Source: RUG11237 sp045126515
GTDB taxonomy: Bacteria > Bacillota > Clostridia > Lachnospirales > Lachnospiraceae
Direction of reading: 5' to 3'
NCBI GenBank assembly: GCA_045126515.1
Contig: JBGVOM010000010.1
Span: forward strand, 1-41,214
DNA: 41,214 nt
Shown: positions 1-7,346 of the stretch, piece after piece
Layout: every line of letters begins with the position of its first letter
Numbering within the stretch: the stretch's first letter is position 1
Notes under the pieces: model-generated
What the model saw: only the letters and a program-made list of their open reading frames with translations
The model's database searches: none
What the model was told of the DNA's origin: nothing
Program-made: the position numbers and the translations under genes

Positions 1-570
1 TTGATTGGCGTAAATGGTTCAGGAAAATCTACATTGTTAAAAGCGATTAGCGGGATTATGAAACCATACAAGGGAAGTATTAAGGTTCATGGAAATATTG
101 CACCTATGATTGAATTAGGGGCAGGATTTGATGCGAATCTCACCGCAAGAGAAAATATTTATCTGAATGGGTTGATTCTTGGGCATTCTAAAAAGTTTAT
201 GGAAGAACATTTTGATAAAATAGTAGAGTTCGCAGAAATAGAGAAATTCTTAGATTCTCCAATTAAGAATTTTTCTTCGGGAATGAAGGCAAGACTTGGC
301 TTTTCTGTTGCTACTATGGTAAATCCTGACATTTTGATTTGTGACGAGGTTTTAGCAGTGGGTGATGCTAAGTTTCGGAAGAAATGTGAAAACAGAATGA
401 AAGAAATGCTTTCGGGCGGAACTACTTTGATTTTTGTTTCCCACAACATTAATCAGGTGAAAGAGCTGTGCGATCATGCCGCATGGATTGAAAAAGGACA
501 TTTAATTCAGGCAGGAGAGGTAAACGAAGTTTGTGATGCCTATACAAAAAGTCTGAATATACAAGAATAA
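1..570 (+). CDS. Polysaccharide ABC transporter ATP-binding protein (Wzt/TagH/RfbE-like), 5' truncated by window edge
   Basis: This is the ATPase subunit of an ABC exporter for a lipid-linked polysaccharide or teichoic-acid-type polymer, acting at the inner face of the membrane. The visible part starts inside the nucleotide-binding domain. Counting from the first codon in the window, Walker A (GVNGSGKST) is at 3-11, the ABC signature (FSSGMKA) at 91-97, Walker B (ILICDE) at 111-116 and the H-loop His at 148. The ELGAGFD segment (38-44) and the AVGDAKF segment (119-125) are typical of the Wzt/TagH/RfbE subgroup. The TTG at position 1 is an internal Leu codon, because family members have roughly 50 residues before Walker A. 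The protein ends soon after the ATPase core, so it lacks the C-terminal carbohydrate-binding domain of some Wzt proteins. The permease gene is expected just upstream. It lies 18 bases before the first GlfT2-like gene, which suggests co-transcription. Confidence 0.9.
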   Translation: MIGVNGSGKSTLLKAISGIMKPYKGSIKVHGNIAPMIELGAGFDANLTARENIYLNGLILGHSKKFMEEHFDKIVEFAEIEKFLDSPIKNFSSGMKARLGFSVATMVNPDILICDEVLAVGDAKFRKKCENRMKEMLSGGTTLIFVSHNINQVKELCDHAAWIEKGHLIQAGEVNEVCDAYTKSLNIQE

Positions 571-588
571 GTATCGGGAGAAAGTAAG

Positions 589-2421
589 ATGAAGCTGCAG
601 GAGATTTTGACCAATTATCAGAAAAACGAAGAAAAACAGTCATTGTACTACAAGTGCAGTACTTCAATAAAGGAAAAAGGGAAAAAACTCTGTTTGAAAC
701 AAGGTGCTGTGATATCTTTCGGCACCTATTTTAACAGCTTTTCCGTAGAAAAATGGAGAAAATATACAGTAACCGGAAAATATAAAATGGCATTCAAAGG
801 CAGCGGTAAAGTTAAAGTTGCCTTACATCACAGCTTTTTAGACGGTGGTAGGGTTGTGGACAAGATTCTACTAGAAGCAGAACTACAACTCTCTATGGAA
901 GCAGAAAGCATCGTTGCCATTCCGGATTCTGTTACCACAGGTATCTGTTATCCGGTATTGGAGGCATTGTCAGAAATGGCGGTGTTAGAGCAGATAAACT
1001 ATGAGGGACAGGGCTATGAAAAAATACGGGATGATATTTTTATGGCACTGGATATTTGTACTTTTAAGAGAGAACCTTATGTAAAACGAAATGTGGAAGA
1101 ACTCAGTCGCCTCGTGTTAGAAAATCCGGCATCTCCTTTGTATGGCAAGGCACAAGTGTTTATTTCGGATAATGGTTGTACTTTGGAAAACACTTTGTCA
1201 CAATTTTCCAAGGTCAAGGTAATGCCCAATGAAAATGTAGGTGGCGTGGGCGGATTTACCAGGGGAATGTTAGAAGCCATGAAGGAAGAAAAATTCACTC
1301 ATGTTCTTATCATGGATGATGATGCGGTAATTGAACCTTCTGCTATTGAGAAAACTTACACTTTTCTTACTGTTTTAAAAAGAGAATATTGTGATTATAC
1401 CATAGGTGGCGGACTATTAAGAGAAAATACCCCATGTATACAATATGAATCCGGTGCAGTTTGGAATCGGGGAAGAATCAAAGCGAAAAAGCATCATCTG
1501 AATATGAGTGAATTGAAAGATATCCTGCAGAATGAACAGGAAGAAAGAACAGAATATGCAGGCTGGTGGTATAGTTGTATTCCTGTGGAACAGATAAAAA
1601 AATACGGACTGCCACTTCCGATATTTATTCATAGAGATGATATTGAATATGGATTACGTACCGGACGGGAGCATTTCATTTTCCTGAACGGAATCGGTGT
1701 TTGGCATGAAGCTTTTGAAAATAAGATGCCGGGGGCAACAGAATACTATGACTGGCGCAATCTTGCTATTGTGAATTCCATTCATTATCCGGATTTTACG
1801 GGAAAAGAGATGTTTCGTTTTCTGTTGAAATGGGTAACGGCCAATGTGATTCGTTATCGGTATAGGTATGTTGACATGAATCTTAGAGGGATTGAGGATT
1901 TTCTAAAGGGAATTGACTGGTTAAAAGCTCAGGATGCTTCGGCACTTCATAAAAATATTCTTTCCATGAATTATACGGCAGTTCCGGCAGAAGATTTTAT
2001 TGGTTATAAAGGAATTGATAAAGAAGACATATGCTGGGAGAATATTGAAAAAGTAACGGCAAAAAAAATTGGAAAACTGGAGAAAGTTTTCCGACAGATA
2101 ACTATGAACGGGTACTTCCTACCGGGAAAAAAGGGAAAAATTCTGGTGGCCATGCCACATGACAATATTTATGATATGTACCGGCGGAAAGAAATTCTTT
2201 ATGTGGATTCTAATGGAAAGGCTGTGTTAGTAAAGAGAAGTTTAAAGGAAGCCTTAGAGTGCTATAAAAAGCTGTGGAAGATAAAGAAATTAATAAATAA
2301 AAATTTTGAACAAAGGCGCAGTGAGTATGCAGAGCGGTATACAGAACTTACACAAAAAGAATTCTGGATGGATTATTTAAAGATGGATAAAGGAGAGCTT
2401 CATGGGCAAGGAAATAATTAA
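589..2421 (+). CDS. GlfT2-like galactofuranosyltransferase (GT2), copy 1
   Basis: Predicted inverting GT2 enzyme that transfers galactofuranose from UDP-Galf to a growing glycan at the cytoplasmic face of the membrane. It has 610 residues, close to mycobacterial GlfT2 (about 640), with the same apparent order: an N-terminal beta-rich domain (about 1-150), a GT-A domain, and a helical C-terminus rich in Lys. Key residues visible are the metal-binding DDD at 243-245, the HRDDIEYGLR motif with D350-D351 (compare DDAEYGLR in GlfT2), and GVWH with H373 (compare the GlfT2 metal-ligand His). The GGVGGFTRGM segment near 220 is also typical. The start ATG follows a GGGAGAAAG ribosome binding site. It overlaps the next, paralogous gene by 20 bases. 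Family assignment is strong; the linkage and acceptor are unknown. The UDP-galactopyranose mutase is not in the window. Confidence 0.87.
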   Translation: MKLQEILTNYQKNEEKQSLYYKCSTSIKEKGKKLCLKQGAVISFGTYFNSFSVEKWRKYTVTGKYKMAFKGSGKVKVALHHSFLDGGRVVDKILLEAELQLSMEAESIVAIPDSVTTGICYPVLEALSEMAVLEQINYEGQGYEKIRDDIFMALDICTFKREPYVKRNVEELSRLVLENPASPLYGKAQVFISDNGCTLENTLSQFSKVKVMPNENVGGVGGFTRGMLEAMKEEKFTHVLIMDDDAVIEPSAIEKTYTFLTVLKREYCDYTIGGGLLRENTPCIQYESGAVWNRGRIKAKKHHLNMSELKDILQNEQEERTEYAGWWYSCIPVEQIKKYGLPLPIFIHRDDIEYGLRTGREHFIFLNGIGVWHEAFENKMPGATEYYDWRNLAIVNSIHYPDFTGKEMFRFLLKWVTANVIRYRYRYVDMNLRGIEDFLKGIDWLKAQDASALHKNILSMNYTAVPAEDFIGYKGIDKEDICWENIEKVTAKKIGKLEKVFRQITMNGYFLPGKKGKILVAMPHDNIYDMYRRKEILYVDSNGKAVLVKRSLKEALECYKKLWKIKKLINKNFEQRRSEYAERYTELTQKEFWMDYLKMDKGELHGQGNN

Positions 2422-4258
2422 ACTGCAGAATATTTTACTGCCAATGGGAGAACCATATACATCCCTGTATAAAATGTACGACAGGGGAGATAAGAAAATA
2501 ATAAAGCAAGATGGAAGTCTTTGCATGAAAAGAGGACAGGTATTTGACGGAAGTACTTATTTCAATTCCTGTTCTGCCGGGAAGTGGTTTGAGTATACGA
2601 ATATCACAGGACTGCAGTTAAAAATCAAGGGAAAAGGTGAGTTTACTTTAAAACTTACCAAGTATACAGTAGAGGATACCACTCCCATAGAAGAGAATGC
2701 AGAGTTTTCTTTAGAAACGCAGGAAGAAATACTCATAAGCCGTGATTTCTCTCTTAGGGAGTCAGAGGAAGTGGTACTTTCTTATCCAAATCCAGAGTCT
2801 CAGGAAGGACTGTTGGCTTTTGTGATTGTAGCCCACAGCGAGTGTGAATTTCAGAAAGGTTGCTATGAGGCTTATATAGAGCCAAGCGAAATCCGGCAGG
2901 TTACGTTATCTATGGCGATTACTACCTTTCAAAAAGAAGAATTTATTCTGCGGAACATAGAACTTTTGCGGAGAGAAATTTTAGAATCCAAAGAAGAAAT
3001 CGCAGATAATTTTTATGTACATGTAGTGGATAACGGAAGAACTTTAGATGAAACGGCAGGAGAGCACAGCCGCATCCAGATACATGGAAATATAAATGCC
3101 GGTGGCAGCGGCGGATTTGCCAGAGGTATGATAGAAACCATGAAACAGCCGGTGAAGGCGACACACATTTTATTGATGGATGATGATGTGCTTATTCAGA
3201 CGGAAAGTATAAAACGTACTTATGTTCTGCTGAAAATCTTGAAATCGGAATACGAGAATCATTTCTTAAGCGGTGCCATGCTTTTCTATGAAAATATGCA
3301 TGTACAGCATGAAGATGTGGGTTATGTAATAGAAGAAGAAAATGGTGGTTATGGTCCGGTAAAACCAGCCATGGACTTTTACAAAATTGAGGACTGCTGT
3401 TATAATGAAATAATTAAAACAGACAGGAAAAACCAGTACGCAGGCTGGTGGTATTGCTGTATCCCAATGAAATATGTCAGGGAAGACAATCTGCCACTGC
3501 CATTGTTTGTGCGGGGAGATGACGTAGAATATAGTCTTCGCAACAAGGCGGAATTTCTTACCATGAATGGAATCTGTGTATGGCATATGGGATTTACCCA
3601 GAAGTTTAATGCCGCTATGGAATTATATCAGGTGCACCGCAACAGCTTAATGTATCAGGCAATCAGTCAGGTATGCACCGAATGTAATTTTCTAAACCGC
3701 ATGGAATACTTTGTGCGTATTGAGATTATGCGGTTTCGGTATGACAGTGCAGAACTTTTGATAGAGGCAGTGGAAGATTTTTGTAAAGGACCTGATTTCT
3801 TGAGAAAAGCATCGGGAGCAGAAATCATAAAAGAAAAAACTCAGAAAAATGAAAAACTAAGACCATTATCGGAATTTCCGGAAATTAAGGTAGATATCAA
3901 GCATTTATATCAGGATGTACCTTATACGAAAACTACTATGGCACTTCACCGATTGACCTACAACGGTCTGTATCTGCCAAAACAAATGCTTCGGGATGAG
4001 ATTGCAGTTATCCCATATGACTGGTTTTTAGCAATCGGAAAGCAGTACAGGCATACCAGATTATTGGCAGTGAATCCTCACACAATGGAGGGAAATCTGC
4101 GTGTTATGGATAAAAAGAGGGGCAAAAAGTTAAGAAAACGTGCAAAAAAAGTGTTTAGAGAATGTCGTAAGAAAGAAAAAGAATTACAGACACAGTATAG
4201 AAATGCTGCGAAAGAACTAACCTCTCTGGAATTTTGGAAAAATTATCTTGGAATTTAA
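2402..4258 (+). CDS. GlfT2-like galactofuranosyltransferase (GT2), copy 2
   Basis: Second member of the tandem GlfT2-like pair, 618 residues. It has the same layout as copy 1: an N-terminal beta-rich domain, then GT-A with DDD at 260-262, RGDDVEYSLR with D373-D374, and CVWHMGF with W394-H395, then a basic helical C-terminus. Residue numbers of the catalytic pair and the His are close to those of mycobacterial GlfT2. The start ATG lies inside the 3' end of copy 1 and is preceded by AAAGGAG, so translation is probably coupled. The two proteins are diverged paralogues, especially in the N-terminal domain and C-terminus. This fits separate roles, for example priming versus extension or two different linkages, but that is inference. 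Acceptor and product are not deducible from sequence. Confidence 0.87.
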   Translation: MGKEIIKLQNILLPMGEPYTSLYKMYDRGDKKIIKQDGSLCMKRGQVFDGSTYFNSCSAGKWFEYTNITGLQLKIKGKGEFTLKLTKYTVEDTTPIEENAEFSLETQEEILISRDFSLRESEEVVLSYPNPESQEGLLAFVIVAHSECEFQKGCYEAYIEPSEIRQVTLSMAITTFQKEEFILRNIELLRREILESKEEIADNFYVHVVDNGRTLDETAGEHSRIQIHGNINAGGSGGFARGMIETMKQPVKATHILLMDDDVLIQTESIKRTYVLLKILKSEYENHFLSGAMLFYENMHVQHEDVGYVIEEENGGYGPVKPAMDFYKIEDCCYNEIIKTDRKNQYAGWWYCCIPMKYVREDNLPLPLFVRGDDVEYSLRNKAEFLTMNGICVWHMGFTQKFNAAMELYQVHRNSLMYQAISQVCTECNFLNRMEYFVRIEIMRFRYDSAELLIEAVEDFCKGPDFLRKASGAEIIKEKTQKNEKLRPLSEFPEIKVDIKHLYQDVPYTKTTMALHRLTYNGLYLPKQMLRDEIAVIPYDWFLAIGKQYRHTRLLAVNPHTMEGNLRVMDKKRGKKLRKRAKKVFRECRKKEKELQTQYRNAAKELTSLEFWKNYLGI

Positions 4259-4279
4259 ATAAATGGAAGGAATTATAAA

Positions 4280-5461
4280 ATGAAGATAATGCATCTCTTA
4301 TCTCGTTTGAAAGCAGAAGGAAAATATAAGCTGGAAACAACAAGACTTCGCCAACAGCAGAGAAAAAAGAAAACAGTAGAAATGGTTCCGGAGCATCGTT
4401 GCAGTGGTTGTGGTGGCTGTAAAAATATTTGTCCTGTGGATGCAGTGGTATTGCAGGAAAATGAATTTGGCTATCTGGTGCCCGAAGTAGAGAAAGAAAA
4501 ATGCGTTCACTGTGGATTGTGTCTAAAACATTGTCCAGGTGTGGAAAAGGCTGTTATGGATTCGGAGATAACTCCAAAAGCATACGCGGTATGGGCAAAA
4601 GACGAAGTAAGAAAAGCAAGCTCTTCCGGTGGTATGTTTACTCTGCTGGCACAGTGGGTATTACAGAAGAAAGGAATGGTTTATGGAGCTGCTTTTACGG
4701 AGCAGTGGGATGTGGCTCATATAGGAATTGAAAAGGAATCGGAGCTTTTTAAGCTTCGGGGGGCAAAATATGTACAAAGTGATACGGGATTTGTTTATCG
4801 TAATGTGAAGGAAGCCTTAAATGCGGGAAGACCAGTGCTTTTTTCCGGCTGTCCCTGTCAGGTTTCAGCTTTAAAAAGTTATCTTGGAAAAGAATATCCA
4901 CATTTATTGACGGCAGATTTAGTCTGCCATGGAGTGCCTTCCCGTATGGTATACAGAAAGTATTTAGAAGAAGTGTATGGGAAAGACAACATTGAGAACT
5001 TTTCTTTCCGAACCAAGGAGAAGGGATATAGCTGTACCGTTTTGGAAGTGAAATTAAAGGACGGCAGAACCTTGTATCCAAGTTTAAAAGAGAAAGATCC
5101 TTATGAAAAAGCATTTCATGGTTCATATGCATTGAGAAAGTCTTGCATCAATTGTAAATTTGCAGAGTTTCCAAGACAAGGCGATTTTACGATTGGGGAT
5201 TACTGGGGCGTCAGTCTGTACGATGAAAAGCTAAATGATGGAAAAGGAACTTCTGTGGTTCTTGTGAACAGTAAAAAAGCAGAACAGGTGTTAGAAGAAA
5301 TTCGCAGTCAGGCAAAGCTGGTTCAGGAAACACCTCTAGAAGCAGCTAAAAGAAAAAATCGTTTTGGAGCATATGTGTCAGTACCAAAAATGAGAGATGA
5401 TTTTTTGGAGGAAACAGCGAAAAACGGTTTTTCAGAAGCTGTGAAAAAGTATTTAAAATAG
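4280..5461 (+). CDS. FrhB-like iron-sulfur protein (coenzyme F420 hydrogenase/dehydrogenase beta-subunit family)
   Basis: A 393-residue ferredoxin-like protein of the FrhB/FdhB family of the type found in polysaccharide clusters. Two 4Fe-4S motifs are clear: C41-C44-C47-C51P (CSGCGGCKNICP) and C75-C78-C81-C85P (CVHCGLCLKHCP). They are followed by the family blocks SSSGGMF (about 113), FSGCPCQV (about 191), LVCHGVPS (about 215), and CINCKFAEFPRQGDFTIGDY (about 289-308), which has two further Cys. It presumably performs a redox step on a sugar or nucleotide sugar, or passes electrons. F420 itself is not expected in Clostridia, so the archaeal name should not be taken as function. A homologous module is fused to a pyruvyl transferase at 7347-9731. 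The ribosome binding site is GGAAGGAA. Substrate unknown. Confidence 0.82.
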   Translation: MKIMHLLSRLKAEGKYKLETTRLRQQQRKKKTVEMVPEHRCSGCGGCKNICPVDAVVLQENEFGYLVPEVEKEKCVHCGLCLKHCPGVEKAVMDSEITPKAYAVWAKDEVRKASSSGGMFTLLAQWVLQKKGMVYGAAFTEQWDVAHIGIEKESELFKLRGAKYVQSDTGFVYRNVKEALNAGRPVLFSGCPCQVSALKSYLGKEYPHLLTADLVCHGVPSRMVYRKYLEEVYGKDNIENFSFRTKEKGYSCTVLEVKLKDGRTLYPSLKEKDPYEKAFHGSYALRKSCINCKFAEFPRQGDFTIGDYWGVSLYDEKLNDGKGTSVVLVNSKKAEQVLEEIRSQAKLVQETPLEAAKRKNRFGAYVSVPKMRDDFLEETAKNGFSEAVKKYLK

Positions 5462-5475
5462 ACGGAAAATAAAAA

Positions 5476-7338
5476 ATGAAAAAAGAGAAGAAAGAATTTA
5501 GGACAATCGAATATCTTGTAATCTTTTTGTTGGCATGGTTGCCAAGATTATTTTTTATTGCATTGCATCACCAGCCTTTTCGGACGCCGATGGATGAAAT
5601 GGTTACATTGTCTTCAGCGGCTTTTGGAGCAGGGTATGACTGGTCGGCTTTGGTAGTCAGTGCAAAACATTATTATGGTGGTGGTTTTACCATTCTTTTT
5701 AGTCCGTTATTAAAAAGTGATTTGGACTCTGTTAGTGTTTTTGCCATGATATTAAGCGTGTATGCTGTAATGCAGAGCATATCTGCGCCTATTGCCTGTT
5801 ACATTACAAAAAAATATTTGAAAATAACCAAAAGAACACATTTATATCTAATTTCTCTGGTAAGCTCCTATTTGGTTGTGGCACGTACACAGACCACTTT
5901 AAATGAGCATGCTTTAATAGGAATTATGTGGATTATTTGGCTTTTGTTATGTAAACTTGTGGAGCAGGAAGAGCATTATCAAAAGAAAGCCTTTTATACG
6001 GTACTTTTGTTTTTTACAATGTCTTATGCATTGACAATACACGCGAGAACGAAAATGTTGTGGATTGCCATTGTTGGTCTGATAATATGTTATTATCTGT
6101 TTCGAAAAAAATGGCTGGTTGCTAAAGTGCCGGCAATGATTTCGGGTGCCATAGGATATTATGGTGCCGGAAAGTTTGTGGACTGGATTAAGAAGAGTGT
6201 ATGGCTTTGGCAGGAAGGAGAGCCATTGAAAAACACAGAAGTAAGTATCAATATTACAAAAGACATGCTGGCTCAATCGGAATTTTATCAGGGTGTTCTT
6301 TCTACCATTGTAGGTCAGGTGCATACGAGCTTTACTTTTACCTGTGGATTGACGGCGATTGCTTTTGTAGTGGTGTGGAGCATTTTTTTTGGTTATGCAA
6401 AAGGTGTGAAGAAAAAGCAAGAACCGTGGACCGAAGAAGAAAATGCCCATATGAAATATATACTGGTTTCTGTTCTTTTTTTTGGAGTTTGTATTGTTGG
6501 AACTATTTTTGCCCAGATTCTTTCTTGGGCAGAGGCGGTTATGGATGCTTTGCAAGGTGGAAGAAGCTATGGATTTAAAGCCTATACCTATATTCGGTAT
6601 TATGGTATCTATTTAGGACCGTTCTTTTATGGGATACTTATGTTTATTTATTTTCATATGGAGGAATTGAAAGGAAATTTGCAATGGTGTATCCGGATTT
6701 TTGTGTGGATAGAATTTCTGTTTTTACTAATAGTTTTTCCTTATATTAAAAATAATAATGTGGCTTCAGAGGTGTACTGGCCGTTTGCATTATGGAGCAA
6801 ATTTCGGGGAGATGTGGTAAGATTCTATGTGTATTTAATTGGAGTGGCGTTATCAGCAAGTATATTTTTCGTTTCTTTATATTTGCTTAAAAAGAAAAAG
6901 TATGGTGTCTACTTGTGTACGTTTCTAGCGATTCTGGTTGTTCAATATGGATGGAATGCTTACTATTGGGACGGAAATTATATGGAGAATTTTGAAGCAC
7001 AAACAAACGCTGGATATGCCTTTATAAAAGAATTGGAAAAAGATGGCTTTGAAGTCCCGGAGGAAATCTATGTAAAATCTACAGCTCCTATGGGGCAGGA
7101 TTCTTCGTATGTATATCAGATGTTGTTAAGAGAATACAAATTGATTCCAAAGGTACCGGACTCTTCTGAGAAAAATGTGATTATATTATGTAATCAGGAG
7201 GGAATAAGCAAAGTGCAGAAAAAACAATTTAAAATTTATGTCCTGGATGACAATGAGTTTGTTGCCACTAATTGGGAAAAGCTGATAGAATGTATAGAAG
7301 AAAAAGGACTGAAAAAATATACTGCGTTAGGTCAGTAG
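5476..7338 (+). CDS. Polytopic membrane protein, GT-C glycosyltransferase-like
   Basis: A 620-residue integral membrane protein with many hydrophobic segments between about 12 and 490, and a soluble C-terminal tail of about 115 residues. After the first membrane segment (LVIFLLAWLPRLFFIAL) comes a loop with the acidic pair D40-E41 (TPMDEMVTL). This matches the Asp/Glu expected in the first extracytoplasmic loop of GT-C enzymes that use polyprenyl-phosphate sugars. The likely role is sugar transfer on the outer face of the membrane. Donor and acceptor are unknown. It sits between the two iron-sulfur genes, only 14 bases after the first, with a weak ribosome binding site (GGAAAA). Its last bases are close to the start of the iron-sulfur/pyruvyltransferase fusion. 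It could instead be a polymerase- or ligase-like protein, since no catalytic signature beyond topology and the acidic pair is certain. Confidence 0.6.
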   Translation: MKKEKKEFRTIEYLVIFLLAWLPRLFFIALHHQPFRTPMDEMVTLSSAAFGAGYDWSALVVSAKHYYGGGFTILFSPLLKSDLDSVSVFAMILSVYAVMQSISAPIACYITKKYLKITKRTHLYLISLVSSYLVVARTQTTLNEHALIGIMWIIWLLLCKLVEQEEHYQKKAFYTVLLFFTMSYALTIHARTKMLWIAIVGLIICYYLFRKKWLVAKVPAMISGAIGYYGAGKFVDWIKKSVWLWQEGEPLKNTEVSINITKDMLAQSEFYQGVLSTIVGQVHTSFTFTCGLTAIAFVVVWSIFFGYAKGVKKKQEPWTEEENAHMKYILVSVLFFGVCIVGTIFAQILSWAEAVMDALQGGRSYGFKAYTYIRYYGIYLGPFFYGILMFIYFHMEELKGNLQWCIRIFVWIEFLFLLIVFPYIKNNNVASEVYWPFALWSKFRGDVVRFYVYLIGVALSASIFFVSLYLLKKKKYGVYLCTFLAILVVQYGWNAYYWDGNYMENFEAQTNAGYAFIKELEKDGFEVPEEIYVKSTAPMGQDSSYVYQMLLREYKLIPKVPDSSEKNVIILCNQEGISKVQKKQFKIYVLDDNEFVATNWEKLIECIEEKGLKKYTALGQ

Positions 7339-7346
7339 GAGGAAGC

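Noticed and set aside
5947..6555. A 202-codon open frame on the minus strand opposite the GT-C-like gene
   Set aside because: It lies wholly inside a convincing membrane-protein gene, has a composition expected of an antisense shadow, and shows no recognisable domain or ribosome binding site. The same applies to the minus-strand frames at 11235-11636 and 37596-38003.
7272..7346. Longer N-terminus for the iron-sulfur/pyruvyltransferase gene starting at ATG 7272
   Set aside because: It would overlap the upstream gene by 67 bases, the extra 25 residues resemble out-of-frame sequence, and a strong AGGAGGA precedes ATG 7347.
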